A stretch of DNA of 64,000 bases, taken from Rhodohalobacter sp. 614A. GTDB taxonomy: Bacteria > Bacteroidota > Rhodothermia > Balneolales > Balneolaceae. A model generated the notes under the pieces. It made no database searches. It saw nothing but the letters and a program-made list of their open reading frames with translations, and was not told the origin of the DNA. Made by a program: the position numbers and the translations under genes. Position 1 is the first letter of the stretch. The number at the start of each line of letters is the position of its first letter. Positions 28,155-38,861 of this stretch are shown here, in pieces. The stretch covers positions 1,522,273-1,586,272 of the forward strand of contig NZ_JAKEDS010000001.1 of assembly GCF_021462415.1 (NCBI RefSeq). Reading direction: 5' to 3'.

Positions 28155-28294
28155 GACCTGACAGCGTCACGGTGTAGTTCCGAGTCCTGTCAGCGTCGCA
28201 CCATCAACGCTGTCAGGTCCTTCGGGCGCAGACAGATCCTGTAGTTACTAATTCGCAAACGAAGCCGTCAGATCGCTCAAAGCGGTCAGACGGC
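28155..28294. repeat. Two intergenic inverted repeats upstream of acs and the helicase gene
   Basis: A perfect 13-bp inverted repeat, GACCTGACAGCGT at 28155-28167 and ACGCTGTCAGGTC at 28207-28219, has a further CTGTCAGCGT copy in its loop. A second hairpin follows with GCCGTC at 28264 and GACGGC at 28289. These lie in the 409-bp divergent gap 28130-28538. The rest of that gap is AT-rich and must contain the acs promoter, which I could not assign. Confidence 0.65.
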
Positions 28295-28538
28295 AAAATT
28301 TTAGCTGAATATACTCATCTGATGACTTTCTGATGATTGTAAAGTTGATTCTAAATTGAATGTAACGATGAATGCCGCCTAAATCGTTTTCCTGAAAAAA
28401 CCGGCTGATTTTATAAGAGCTTGTAAAAAAAGAGAAATAGATTCATTTTTTTCTTGAAAATGGATGCAAAAAACGTCAACATAGAAGCGCTTACGTTATT
28501 TGAAAACCATAACATAGAATTAAACAGATTTACTGAAT

Positions 28539-30437
28539 ATGTGGCTCAATATTAAATCCTTTGAAGAGTACCAGGACGTTTACCAGGAAAGCGAAAAAGA
28601 TCGCCTGAAATTTTGGGAGCATGAAGCCGGAACGTTTTATTGGAGAAAAAGCTGGGACAAGGTTCATTCCGGCGGATTTGAAAAAGGAGATATTAAATGG
28701 TTTGAAGGCGGGAAACTGAATATCACAGAAAATGCACTGGACCGCCATCTGAATACCATCGGCCATAAAACGGCCTTTATTTTTGAGCCCAATCACCCCG
28801 ACAGTTTTCGCCGAACCATTACCTATCGTCAGTTATATGAGGATGTTTGCAGGTTTGCCAATGTTCTTGAGAGCAAAGGTATTGAGAAAGGCGACCGCGT
28901 CTGTATTTATATGGCGATGACGCCCGAATTGATTATTTCCGCTTTAGCATGCGCAAGAATTGGTGCGGTTCACTCTATTGTATTTGCAGGGTTTTCTGCA
29001 CAATCATTGGCCGAGCGCATTCAGGATTGCGATGCTAAAATGCTGATCACCAATGATGGACTCCGCCGAGGTGACAAACACGTTCCGCTAAAAGATATTT
29101 CCGATGAAGCTCTTGAAAACTGTCCTTCGGTAAAAAATGTGATTGTCTGTCAGCGGACAAATCGTGAGATCGACTGGGTGGAAGGCCGCGACGAATGGTG
29201 GCATATGTTGATTCGAAACGCGTCCAAAAAACATAAGGCTGTTGAGATGGATGCGGAAGATCCTCTTTTTATTCTTTACACATCCGGTTCTACCGGTAAA
29301 CCAAAGGGTGTTCTTCATACCTGTGGCGGGTATATGGTTTACACCAGTTACACTTTTAGAAATGTTTTCCAGGTTTCTGAGGAAGATGTCTATTGGTGTA
29401 CGGCTGATGCAGGCTGGATTACAGGCCACTCGTATATTATTTACGGCCCACTTTTCAACGGGGCTACGGGAATTATTTTTGAAGGGGTACCGACGTATCC
29501 CGATGCAGGGCGATTCTGGGAAGTGGTTGAAAAGTACAAAGTCACTCATTTCTACACCGCTCCGACAGCCATCCGCGCTTTGATGAGTTATGATTTGGAT
29601 TACGTGAAGAAGTACGACCTCAGTTCACTCAAAGTACTTGGAAGTGTGGGTGAGCCGATTAATGAAGAGGCGTGGCACTGGTATCATGATCATGTGGGTG
29701 GGGGAAAGAGCCCGATTGTGGATACCTGGTGGCAGACCGAAACCGGTGGAATTATGATTTCGCCACTTGCAGGAATTACTCCAACCAAACCAGGTTTTGC
29801 AACACTTCCGCTTCCCGGAATCAAGCCGATTTTAATGGATGAAAACGGCAAAGAAATTGAAGGAAATGCCGTCAGCGGAAATCTATGTATCAAGCATCCG
29901 TGGCCGGGAATTGCCAGAACCGTTTGGGGAGATCATGATCGATATCTGCAAACTTATATGAGCACGTATAAAGGATATTATTTCACCGGAGACGGATGTC
30001 GTCGAGACGAGGAAGGATACTACCGAATTACCGGCCGTGTGGATGACGTGTTGAACGTATCAGGACACAGGCTTGGAACCGCTGAGATTGAGAATGCAAT
30101 TGATGAACATCCGAATGTGGTTGAGTCTGCAATTGTGGGCTATCCTCATGATGTGAAAGGACAGGGAATTTTTGCATTTATGATTTGTGAAAATGAACCT
30201 AAAGATCCTCATGATTTCAAAAAAGAGATCAATAATCTGGTAACAAAAATTATTGGCCCGATTGCAAAGCCCGATAAAATTCAGATTGTGCCCGGACTTC
30301 CGAAAACACGTTCCGGAAAAATCATGAGAAGAATTCTGCGGAAGATTGCAGCCAATGATCTCGAGAATGTTGGAGATACTTCAACGCTGCTGGATCCGGC
30401 CGTGGTGGAAGATATTAAAGAAGGAAAAGCGATTTAA
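28539..30437 (+). CDS. acs: Acetyl-CoA synthetase
   Basis: 632-residue AMP-forming ligase making acetyl-CoA from acetate, ATP and CoA. The ATP loop is LYTSGSTGKPKGVLHT. WWQTETGG confers the acetate pocket (Trp), FTGDGCRRDEEGYYRITGR is the hinge region, and PKTRSGKIMRRILRKIA carries the catalytic Lys that is also the site of regulatory acetylation in this family. It is monocistronic, with a long 5' region. It permits growth on acetate and recovery of overflow acetate. Start ATG at 28539 (MWLNIKSFEEYQ), slightly shorter N-terminus than the E. coli protein. Confidence 0.97.
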   Translation: MWLNIKSFEEYQDVYQESEKDRLKFWEHEAGTFYWRKSWDKVHSGGFEKGDIKWFEGGKLNITENALDRHLNTIGHKTAFIFEPNHPDSFRRTITYRQLYEDVCRFANVLESKGIEKGDRVCIYMAMTPELIISALACARIGAVHSIVFAGFSAQSLAERIQDCDAKMLITNDGLRRGDKHVPLKDISDEALENCPSVKNVIVCQRTNREIDWVEGRDEWWHMLIRNASKKHKAVEMDAEDPLFILYTSGSTGKPKGVLHTCGGYMVYTSYTFRNVFQVSEEDVYWCTADAGWITGHSYIIYGPLFNGATGIIFEGVPTYPDAGRFWEVVEKYKVTHFYTAPTAIRALMSYDLDYVKKYDLSSLKVLGSVGEPINEEAWHWYHDHVGGGKSPIVDTWWQTETGGIMISPLAGITPTKPGFATLPLPGIKPILMDENGKEIEGNAVSGNLCIKHPWPGIARTVWGDHDRYLQTYMSTYKGYYFTGDGCRRDEEGYYRITGRVDDVLNVSGHRLGTAEIENAIDEHPNVVESAIVGYPHDVKGQGIFAFMICENEPKDPHDFKKEINNLVTKIIGPIAKPDKIQIVPGLPKTRSGKIMRRILRKIAANDLENVGDTSTLLDPAVVEDIKEGKAI

Positions 30438-30570
30438 AAATCCCCCTTTGAAGGGGGGAGCGAACGGTGTGAGCAGGGGGATGACTCATCATTTATGATT
30501 TTGATTGAGAAAATCCCTCTGATTTTCTAAAAAATTTTTGATAGAATCTGTCTCTCTTCAAAGGGAGATT
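30438..30570. repeat. Intergenic repeat with CCCCCTTTGAAGGGGG hairpin and an inverted relative
   Basis: Just after acs, ATCCCCCTTTGAAGGGGGGA forms a short hairpin. An inverted relative, CTCTTCAAAGGGAGAT, occurs about 100 bp on. The element lies between convergent genes and may act as a transcription end for both. Confidence 0.55.
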
Positions 30571-30577
30571 GACAATC

Positions 30578-30946
30578 CTATCTTATAAGAAACCCAATCA
30601 ACAAAAGGACCAGGCTGATGAAGAACAGGAACAGCCTGAAACGGGTACTGATAATGAGAGAGTGAAAAAGAAGCCCGTACGTTAACGGATATTCTTTCAG
30701 CCAGGAGTAGTAATGCTGCCGGTGTGCGGCACCCAACGCCATTGTTACGTGACCGTGAAGAATGGTGAGCATAAACGGGAGTCCAAAGATAATGGCACCC
30801 GGGAACGAAACAGCTTTGTGAATGCTGAAGATTTCACACAGGAAATAGAAGGGCCATGCGAAAATCAATAATAAAGGAACAGACAGTGCCCAGTTGATGT
30901 ACGCAATCCGACGATAGTTGCTTTCATTTAATTCAGAACTCGACAT
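30578..30946 (-). CDS. Small integral membrane protein of unknown function
   Basis: 122 residues with about three to four membrane helices: NWALSVPLLLIFAWPFYFL, GAIIFGLPFMLTILHGHVTMALG and FRLFLFFISLVLLLIGFLI. A short soluble N-terminus (MSSSELNESNYRRIAYI) precedes them. HGHVTMALGAAHRQHYYSWL is a His-rich connecting segment. No family was recognised; the hydropathy and clean start at 30946 support a real gene. It lies between acs (convergent) and ald (same strand, 140 bases downstream of the ald end). Confidence 0.7.
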   Translation of the reverse strand: MSSSELNESNYRRIAYINWALSVPLLLIFAWPFYFLCEIFSIHKAVSFPGAIIFGLPFMLTILHGHVTMALGAAHRQHYYSWLKEYPLTYGLLFHSLIISTRFRLFLFFISLVLLLIGFLIR

Positions 30947-31012
30947 CTTTACTATAATTTGAAAATTTGCCTGTTAAGATAGTTTACAGTTATTAAAACG
31001 TTTTTGTCAGTA

Positions 31013-31071
31013 GTTAGTTGTCAGTTGTTTTATACATCACACAACGGGCCAACCGACAACAAACAACTAAC
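31013..31071. repeat. Intergenic inverted repeat (GTTAGTTGT / ACAACTAAC)
   Basis: GTTAGTTGTcaGTTGTTT on the left pairs with AACAAACAACTAAC on the right, just downstream of ald on its strand. A similar GTTGT/ACAACTAAC arrangement occurs at 61780-61884. Possibly a terminator-like or REP-type element. Confidence 0.5.
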
Positions 31072-31086
31072 AAATCTTTCCTTCTA

Positions 31087-32301
31087 TCAAATCTGGCTCG
31101 CAATCAACACTTCAATATCCCGGAAAGGCATTTCAAACTGATCGGCAAGGGCTTTTTTTGTGAGGTGTTTTTTGTAGGTGTATGCACCATTTCGAAGAGC
31201 TGTATTTTTCCAGAGGCAATCGTGAATTCCGGCTGAATCACCAAGTTCAATCAGGTAAGGGACAATCACATTATTTAAAGCGTAGGTGGCAGTTCGCGCT
31301 ACATTTGAAGGAATGTTTGGTACGCAGTAGTGAGTGACTCCATATTTGGTAAATACCGGATTTGAATGCGTTGTCGGTTCACTGCTTGCTATACAGCCGC
31401 CCTGGTCAATCACCGTATCCACAATTACGCTGCCCGGTTTCATAGACTCGACCATGGGTTCGGTTACCCAGCAAGGAGCGCGTTCGCCCTCCGTCATGGC
31501 TGCACCAATTACAACATCGGCAAAGCCCAAAGCCGTGGACAAATATTGATGATTGGCGGTAGCCGTAATAATTCGGCGATCGAGTGCATTTTCGAGATGG
31601 CGCAGCCTGGTCAGGTCGTTATCCATTACAAAAACCTGGGCGCCATATCCCAAAGCGGTTCGGGCAGCATATTCGCCGGTAATTCCCGCTCCTAAAATGG
31701 CCACCGTTGCCGGTGGAATTCCTGAAATTCCACCGAGCATAATTCCCTGCCCGTCACTGCTATTCTCGAGGTAGTGAGCGGCAATTTGAACCGACATGGA
31801 GCCGGTGATTTCATGCATCATTCTGACGATTGGGAATTCGCCATCTTCAGCCTTTAAAAATTCATACCCGATTGCACATACGCCTTTATCAATCAGGGTT
31901 CTCATAAATTCATGGGTGGTGTGCCCTAAATGGAGTGCAGACAATAAAATCTGGTTGGGCTGCATCCAGCTCAATTCGGTTTTTGTGGGAGGGGCCACTT
32001 TTACAATCATTTCCGAATTGGAAAACAACTCTTCTGCACTGTAAGAAATTTCGGCTCCCGCTTCCTGGTATTCATGATCGGAGAAATGGGCGTCAATTCC
32101 GGCGTTTTTTTCAACAAAAACTTCATGGCCGTTAGCCGTTAAAATGGATACGCCGCCCGGTGTGAGAGAAATGCGGCGCTCATCATTGGAGGTCTCTTTT
32201 GGAAGCCCGATCTTCAGGGATTTTTTGGATTTCGATTTCATCAAACTCTTCTCCAAGGTTTTGATGCCAATTTGTTCCGTATCGAAAGGGCTTAACTCCA
32301 T
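31087..32301 (-). CDS. ald: Alanine dehydrogenase
   Basis: NAD-dependent enzyme interconverting L-alanine and pyruvate plus ammonium. SLKIGLPKETSNDERRISLTPGG is the substrate-domain signature, HLGHTT and the FLKAEDGEFPIVRMMHEITG region form the active site, and VAILGAGITGEYAAR is the NAD loop. DRLHxVPN is replaced by HYCVPNIPSNVARTATYALNN, as in the family. At 404 residues it is longer than the usual 370 because of an N-terminal extension (MELSPFDTEQIGIKTLEKSLMK) that I recall in relatives from this phylum. The start at 32301 was chosen over 32346. Confidence 0.93.
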   Translation of the reverse strand: MELSPFDTEQIGIKTLEKSLMKSKSKKSLKIGLPKETSNDERRISLTPGGVSILTANGHEVFVEKNAGIDAHFSDHEYQEAGAEISYSAEELFSNSEMIVKVAPPTKTELSWMQPNQILLSALHLGHTTHEFMRTLIDKGVCAIGYEFLKAEDGEFPIVRMMHEITGSMSVQIAAHYLENSSDGQGIMLGGISGIPPATVAILGAGITGEYAARTALGYGAQVFVMDNDLTRLRHLENALDRRIITATANHQYLSTALGFADVVIGAAMTEGERAPCWVTEPMVESMKPGSVIVDTVIDQGGCIASSEPTTHSNPVFTKYGVTHYCVPNIPSNVARTATYALNNVIVPYLIELGDSAGIHDCLWKNTALRNGAYTYKKHLTKKALADQFEMPFRDIEVLIASQI

Positions 32302-32486
32302 AGTGCAATTTTGGTTACTGATTAATAGGACACAAAAATCAATCACTTATAAAGTGATGAAATTCGGGTATATTGGAACGTAAATTAAGATTTAATAATG
32401 TTATTTAATAGAATGTGGAATTGAAAATGATCCACGGTTTTATCATAAGCATTCAGCCATCAGCTTTTTCAAAGTAGTAAACTTTC

Positions 32487-33266
32487 ATGTCAAAATATCC
32501 ACGAACAAAAAAGAGTCTCGGCCAGCATTTTTTAACGGATGGGAATATTATTCGGAAAATAGTAGATGCCATTCCTGCAAAACCAGATGATTGTATTGTT
32601 GAAATTGGCCCCGGTTCCGGCGCTGTGACTGAGATTTTGCTTCAGCGGTTTAAAAATGTTACTGCTATTGAATTAGACCAGCGAATGGTTGAATATCTCA
32701 CTGAAGAGTATCCAGATCTGAATGTTATTCATAAAGATATTCTTGAGTATGACTGGAGTGTTTATGAAGATCAGAACCGGCCCATTCACGTAATAGGAAA
32801 TCTGCCGTACTATATTACCAGCCAGATTCTTTTCAATTTATTTGAATATCGGCCCATTTTGTCTACAGCAACGTTAATGATGCAGAAAGAAGTTGCCGAA
32901 CGAATTGTGGCTGAACCCCGCAACAAAGACTATGGAATTCTCAGTGTGCAGTCTCAACTGATGAGTTCTCCGGAGATTCTGTTTGATGTATCTCCTCATG
33001 TTTTTTCTCCGCCGCCAAATGTTCAAAGTTCGGTGATTCAATTTACGTTTGATAAAGGAGGTTTGGACTGCTCAGATCAACATTTGAAAACCGTTGTTCG
33101 GATGGCGTTTAATCAGAGAAGGAAAAAACTGAGCAATGCACTAAAAAGGCTCGATGCAGAACTGCCGGTTGATGAGTTCAATTTTGACTTGCGGGCAGAA
33201 GCTTTGGCACCGCATATGTATGAAAAGTTGACAGCACGTCTTGAACAACTTGGCACGTTTGGGTGA
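32487..33266 (+). CDS. rsmA: 16S rRNA dimethyladenosine transferase
   Basis: Also called KsgA; dimethylates two adjacent adenosines near the 3' end of 16S rRNA during late 30S assembly, using S-adenosylmethionine. KKSLGQHFLTDGNII is the N-terminal signature and VEIGPGSGAVTEILL the SAM-binding loop. NLPYYITSQILF is the NLPY catalytic motif, followed by MMQKEVAERIVA and FSPPPNVQSSVI. The length of 259 is normal. It is followed after 186 bases by groES; no coupling is implied. Confidence 0.97.
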   Translation: MSKYPRTKKSLGQHFLTDGNIIRKIVDAIPAKPDDCIVEIGPGSGAVTEILLQRFKNVTAIELDQRMVEYLTEEYPDLNVIHKDILEYDWSVYEDQNRPIHVIGNLPYYITSQILFNLFEYRPILSTATLMMQKEVAERIVAEPRNKDYGILSVQSQLMSSPEILFDVSPHVFSPPPNVQSSVIQFTFDKGGLDCSDQHLKTVVRMAFNQRRKKLSNALKRLDAELPVDEFNFDLRAEALAPHMYEKLTARLEQLGTFG

Positions 33267-33438
33267 AAAACCGTCAAAAAGATCAAATCTGTGCTCAAAA
33301 AACAGGAAATCGAGACCATTCCGGATATCTTTTGACAAATCAGATGTTTTGGTACGGAACTTGCTACCAATAGTAACAGCTTGCATCACTTGTGTGGATG
33401 CTAAAGATTTTTAAACAACTAACACTAAACAATAAAAG

Positions 33439-33452
33439 TAAGGAGTCATCAT
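33439..33452 (+). promoter_or_regulatory. Strong ribosome-binding site of groES
   Basis: TAAGGAG at 33439-33445 lies 7 bases before the groES ATG, the clearest Shine-Dalgarno in the window and consistent with high expression. The 186-bp leader has no CIRCE (TTAGCACTC/GAGTGCTAA) operator, so HrcA control through a standard site is not supported. Confidence 0.7.
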
Positions 33453-33740
33453 ATGGCCACCATAAAACCTTTAAGCGATCGTGTATTGGTTCGTCCGGTC
33501 GAAGCTGAAGAAAAAACCAGTTCAGGAATTATCATCCCGGACACAGCAAAAGAAAAACCACAAAGAGGAACTGTAGTTGAAGCAGGCCCCGGTAAAGTGG
33601 AAAACGGAACCAAGATAGACATGTCGGTTAAAAAAGGAGATGAAATCCTTTATGGTAAATATTCAGGTACTGAAGTAACTCTAGACGGAGAAGAATACCT
33701 GATTATGAGAGAATCCGATATTCTCGGAATTGTATCATAA
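33453..33740 (+). CDS. groES: Co-chaperonin GroES
   Basis: 95-residue seven-fold ring co-chaperonin that caps Gro[35 protein letters not shown] includes the mobile loop, [13 protein letters not shown] is conserved, and [36 protein letters not shown] closes the beta barrel. It forms the classical operon with groEL, 50 bases downstream. Confidence 0.98.
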   Translation: MATIKPLSDRVLVRPVEAEEKTSSGIIIPDTAKEKPQRGTVVEAGPGKVENGTKIDMSVKKGDEILYGKYSGTEVTLDGEEYLIMRESDILGIVS

Positions 33741-33787
33741 CATTGATCTAACCAAACATTTTAAATACTAACCAAACAAATAAATAA

Positions 33788-35455
<1,668 letters not shown>

Positions 35456-35495
35456 AATCATCCCCCCGTTTTAACTCCTTTTAAAGGACGTCAAC

Positions 35496-35531
35496 AAAAC
35501 CCCGTTTCAGATTCTGAGGCGGGGTTTTTTA
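35496..35531 (+). terminator. Intrinsic terminator of groES-groEL
   Basis: AAAACCCCG pairs with CGGGGTTTT, the stem continues inward as TCAG..CTGA, and a run of T follows. It lies 41 bases after the groEL stop, with no gene between. Confidence 0.92.
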
Positions 35532-35788
35532 TTTGTAATTCAACAAACTCTACGTTGAAGCTTTTATGATTTCAGCGATCACAAACTCTCGTTATTTAAA
35601 TGATTTCTGAGGAAATGGGATATCGTGGATTTTGGGGCGAGCTGCAGAATCAGCATAAAAATGAGTAAACTTCTGAAGATTTATACCGATTTTTTGTACA
35701 TTCACAAGTCCTGATTTAATCAGGAAGAAGGGCATTAGCTATTTCTTGCCAAAATCGAAGAAAAGATCACTGTAGATTTCTATTCTCT
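35532..35788. other. Intergenic region before the DUF305 gene, with a palindrome
   Basis: The groEL-DUF305 gap is 333 bp including the terminator. It holds an 8-bp palindrome, TCCTGATT-T-AATCAGGA, at 35709-35725, about 65 bp before the DUF305 start. It may be a regulator site, but no promoter boxes could be aligned with it. Confidence 0.4.
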
Positions 35789-36586
35789 ATGGATCAAATT
35801 GTAGGAGTTTCAAAGAGTATTTTTGAGCTCTATTTGTCAAAGCATACGTTTACATTACTTTTTTGCTCAATCGTTTTCAGTATTGTGTCTTGTACCAGTA
35901 CGGGGCAACTCTCTGAAAGTGCAAGTACATCTCACACCTCTTTCAAACCGGAAAAAACGGAAACAGAAGAACGTCTTGAAGAAGTGTATTGGGCCAAGGT
36001 GGAAAGTGCTAAAATGAACTTTACCCAAGCCGATGTGGATTTTATGGTGGGGATGATTGCGCATCATTCTCAGGCTCTTATTATGTCGGATTTAGCTCCC
36101 AAAAACGAAGCCGGCTCAATGGTTCAAACTCTTGCCGCAAGAATCATTAATGCTCAAAAAGATGAAATTGCATCAATGCAAAGGTGGCTGCGTGAACGAA
36201 ATCAGCCTGTCCCCAAGGTTCATATCGATGGCCTGACGCTTACAATCACGATGGAATCTCCCGAAGGCCAATCTTCAGGACACGAGCATATGGAGCATTC
36301 TCATTCAGCCCATGCCGGACCCGATCATTCAGGTATGCCTGGTATGCTCACACAAGATCAACTCAATGAATTGGCCGGGCTCAACGGAGATGCATTTGAT
36401 CAGGCTTTCCTTACGTATATGATATCGCATCATGAGGGCGGTGTAACAATGGTAAAAGAACTTTTTAATACAGATGGTGCCGCTTTGGACCATCAGGCTT
36501 TTCGTCTGGCATCCGATATTCAGGTGGATCAAACTACAGAAATTGAGCGAATGGAACTCATGCTTCAAAACATGAAGGGCTCTTAA
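35789..36586 (+). CDS. DUF305 lipoprotein, probable metal-binding protein
   Basis: Lipoprotein signal ending in FSIVSC. Two DUF305 (ferritin-like) halves are visible: FMVGMIAHHSQALIMSD at about residues 88-104 and FLTYMISHHEGGVTMVKE near 210-227. Each has the M..HH pattern of the family. The linker is rich in His and Met (EHMEHSHSAHAGPDHSGMPGM). Such HH and Met patterns suggest binding of copper or other soft metal ions; biochemical roles of DUF305 remain mostly uncharacterised. It is followed 48 bases later by an LVIVD-repeat lipoprotein in the same orientation, a pairing I recall in other genomes. Probably acts at the envelope. Confidence 0.9.
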   Translation: MDQIVGVSKSIFELYLSKHTFTLLFCSIVFSIVSCTSTGQLSESASTSHTSFKPEKTETEERLEEVYWAKVESAKMNFTQADVDFMVGMIAHHSQALIMSDLAPKNEAGSMVQTLAARIINAQKDEIASMQRWLRERNQPVPKVHIDGLTLTITMESPEGQSSGHEHMEHSHSAHAGPDHSGMPGMLTQDQLNELAGLNGDAFDQAFLTYMISHHEGGVTMVKELFNTDGAALDHQAFRLASDIQVDQTTEIERMELMLQNMKGS

Positions 36587-36633
36587 AGCACTTTGGACTT
36601 CTCTTAACTAATAATCAACATCCAGTACGCTAC

Positions 36634-38655
36634 ATGAATAAAAAGATATCTTTTGTGAACTTTCTGATGAAGGTTTGTACGGTTAAAAAACTATCCATTT
36701 TAATAATGATAACGGCATTTGCAGGGTTGATAAGCTGCTCTACCTCAGAAAATGCCCAGCAACGAAATCAATCAACAATTCCACAGCTTTCGGAAGCGCC
36801 CCGTCCGGTTCCTGATCCACGGGTTGGATTGCAAGCGGGAGTTTTTGATGCAGAAGAAGCAATATGGAATCTTCGTAAAATGTCATCCACACCACCGACG
36901 GAAGATTTTCTCGGTGCCGTAAATTCCGACCTTGCTTTTAAAGGTAATTATGTGATCCAGGGGAATTATAATGGATTTATGGTGTGGGATCTCACCAATC
37001 CTGAAGATCCGCAACTGGTAGTTGATTATTTGTGCCCGGCATCCCAAAGTGACGTATCCGTGTACGAAGATCTGCTGTTTGTGTCTGGCGAGGGTTTAGG
37101 AGGCAGGCTTGATTGTGGCTCGGAAGGAGTGCCTGAAACGGTAAGTGAAGTTCGTCTGCGGGGGATCAGAATTTTTGATATTTCCGATATAAAAAATCCG
37201 AAGTATATCTCGAATGTTCAAACCTGTCGTGGATCACACACACATTCTGTACTGAAAGATCCCGATGATAATGAAAACGTATACGTTTATGTTTCCGGTT
37301 CTGCAATGGTTCGGCCGGAAGAGGAGCTTCCGGGCTGCTCGGATTTACTTCCCGAAGATGATCCAAACAGTGCTCTTTTCAGAATTGAAGTGATACAAGT
37401 TCCACTTTCAAATCCTGAAGAAGCAGCCATCGTAAATTCACCGAGAATTTTTGAAGATTTGGAAGCGGCACCTTCTCACGGACTTGCACCTGCAGATCTT
37501 GAAGAGATTGAACAAGCTAAAGCCGATGGCAAGTTTGTTGGTCACTTTTACGGTCGCGAGCGTATCATTTCGGGTCGGTTTATTACAGAGCTTTTGAATG
37601 AAATTGTAGAAGAACGCGGCGGAAATGGTGACCCCACAGCAGCGGACAGTTCCGCTTTGAGAGAAAATCTTCAGGAAATGTTAGATGAGCGAATGGCTGA
37701 AAGAAGTACTGGAGAAGATGATCGGGGGCCCAATCAGTGTCATGATATTACTCTTTATCCCGAAATTGGTTTGGCCGGTGGCGCTTGCGAAGGATATGGT
37801 TTATTGCTGGATATTTCCGATCCTGTTAAACCTGTTCGGGTGGATGCCGTAGCCGATTCTAATTTTGCATACTGGCACTCGGCCACCTTCAACAACGACG
37901 GTTCTAAAGTACTTTTTACCGATGAATGGGGAGGTGGAACCCAGCCAAAATGTCGGGCAACCGATCCGATGGAATGGGGAGCCAATGCAATCTTTACAGT
38001 TGAGAAAGATAGCATGAATTTCAAGAGTTACTATAAAATGCCGGCCGCTCAAACACCACAGGAAAATTGTGTGGCACATAACGGTTCTCTGATTCCGATT
38101 CCCGGCCGGGATATTATGGTTCAGTCATGGTACCAGGGTGGCGTCAGTATTTTCGATTGGACCGATCCCGAAAATCCAATCGAGATTGCATATCATGATC
38201 GCGGTCCTGTTCATGCAGAACAACCAGTTCTGGCTGGAAGCTGGTCCGTATATTGGTACAATGGAATGATTGTGAGCTCAGAAATTGCCCGGGGTCTCGA
38301 TATTTTTGAACTGACCCCCAGTGATTTTCTGACTGAAAATGAAATTGCAGCGGCAAACACTGTTAAGCTTACATACCTGAATGCACAGGGACAGCCGAAA
38401 TATGTTTGGCCTCCTACATTTGAGTTGATGCATGCCTATTTGGATCAACTTCAAAGAGAGCGCGAACATGATTTGGATTTTATCGAATCAATCCGCGATG
38501 GCCTTGATAAAGCTGAAGAGGCAAATGGATCCGAAAAAGCTCTTTTGTTGAATCAGCTTGCCCGTCAATTGGAAGTAGAAGCCAACGGCTCAACCCATAA
38601 ATCAAAAACAAGAGTGTTGGCCCGGACCATGAAAACCATGAGTTCAAAGATTTAA
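36634..38655 (+). CDS. LVIVD-repeat beta-propeller lipoprotein
   Basis: 673 residues. Lipoprotein signal with GLISC near residue 35; an internal ATG at 36667 is an alternative start. The mature part shows propeller blades of the form FMVWDLTNPEDPQLVVDYL, IRIFDISDIKNPKYISNV, LLLDISDPVKPVRVDAV and VSIFDWTDPENPIEIAYHD. These are LVIVD-type repeats. Extra conserved features are RGSHTHSVLKDP, QCHDITLYP and CVAHNGSLIP, giving His and Cys around the ring. The C-terminus (about 590-673) is helical. Cofactor and reaction are unknown. Paired with the DUF305 lipoprotein, perhaps in envelope metal handling. Confidence 0.9.
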   Translation: MNKKISFVNFLMKVCTVKKLSILIMITAFAGLISCSTSENAQQRNQSTIPQLSEAPRPVPDPRVGLQAGVFDAEEAIWNLRKMSSTPPTEDFLGAVNSDLAFKGNYVIQGNYNGFMVWDLTNPEDPQLVVDYLCPASQSDVSVYEDLLFVSGEGLGGRLDCGSEGVPETVSEVRLRGIRIFDISDIKNPKYISNVQTCRGSHTHSVLKDPDDNENVYVYVSGSAMVRPEEELPGCSDLLPEDDPNSALFRIEVIQVPLSNPEEAAIVNSPRIFEDLEAAPSHGLAPADLEEIEQAKADGKFVGHFYGRERIISGRFITELLNEIVEERGGNGDPTAADSSALRENLQEMLDERMAERSTGEDDRGPNQCHDITLYPEIGLAGGACEGYGLLLDISDPVKPVRVDAVADSNFAYWHSATFNNDGSKVLFTDEWGGGTQPKCRATDPMEWGANAIFTVEKDSMNFKSYYKMPAAQTPQENCVAHNGSLIPIPGRDIMVQSWYQGGVSIFDWTDPENPIEIAYHDRGPVHAEQPVLAGSWSVYWYNGMIVSSEIARGLDIFELTPSDFLTENEIAAANTVKLTYLNAQGQPKYVWPPTFELMHAYLDQLQREREHDLDFIESIRDGLDKAEEANGSEKALLLNQLARQLEVEANGSTHKSKTRVLARTMKTMSSKI

Positions 38656-38670
38656 GGAAACTCAGTTTAG

Positions 38671-38706
38671 AAAAAAGCTGATTCTATCAAGGATCAGCTT
38701 TTTTTA
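38671..38706 (+). terminator. Intrinsic terminator after the LVIVD gene
   Basis: AAAAGCTGAT and ATCAGCTTTT form a 10-bp stem with a 10-base loop, followed by T residues. It lies 15 bases after the stop codon and ends the DUF305-LVIVD transcript. Confidence 0.88.
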
Positions 38707-38861
38707 TTTAAACCTGTTTCGGGAGGATCAGGTTTAATATCCTTGAGAAGAAGTTTGTAAAAAAAATTACCGGTTTTTGTAAATCCTATCTTCCGCTTCT
38801 TTTTTAGACGAGATTGTTTAAATTTTACAAATACCATATTGCTCAATAAAGCCTTAAGAAC

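Noticed and set aside
33267-33452. CIRCE operator in front of groES
   Set aside because: No TTAGCACTC/GAGTGCTAA pair was found. A TTGACA at 33332 has only a poor partner box, so no promoter was called.
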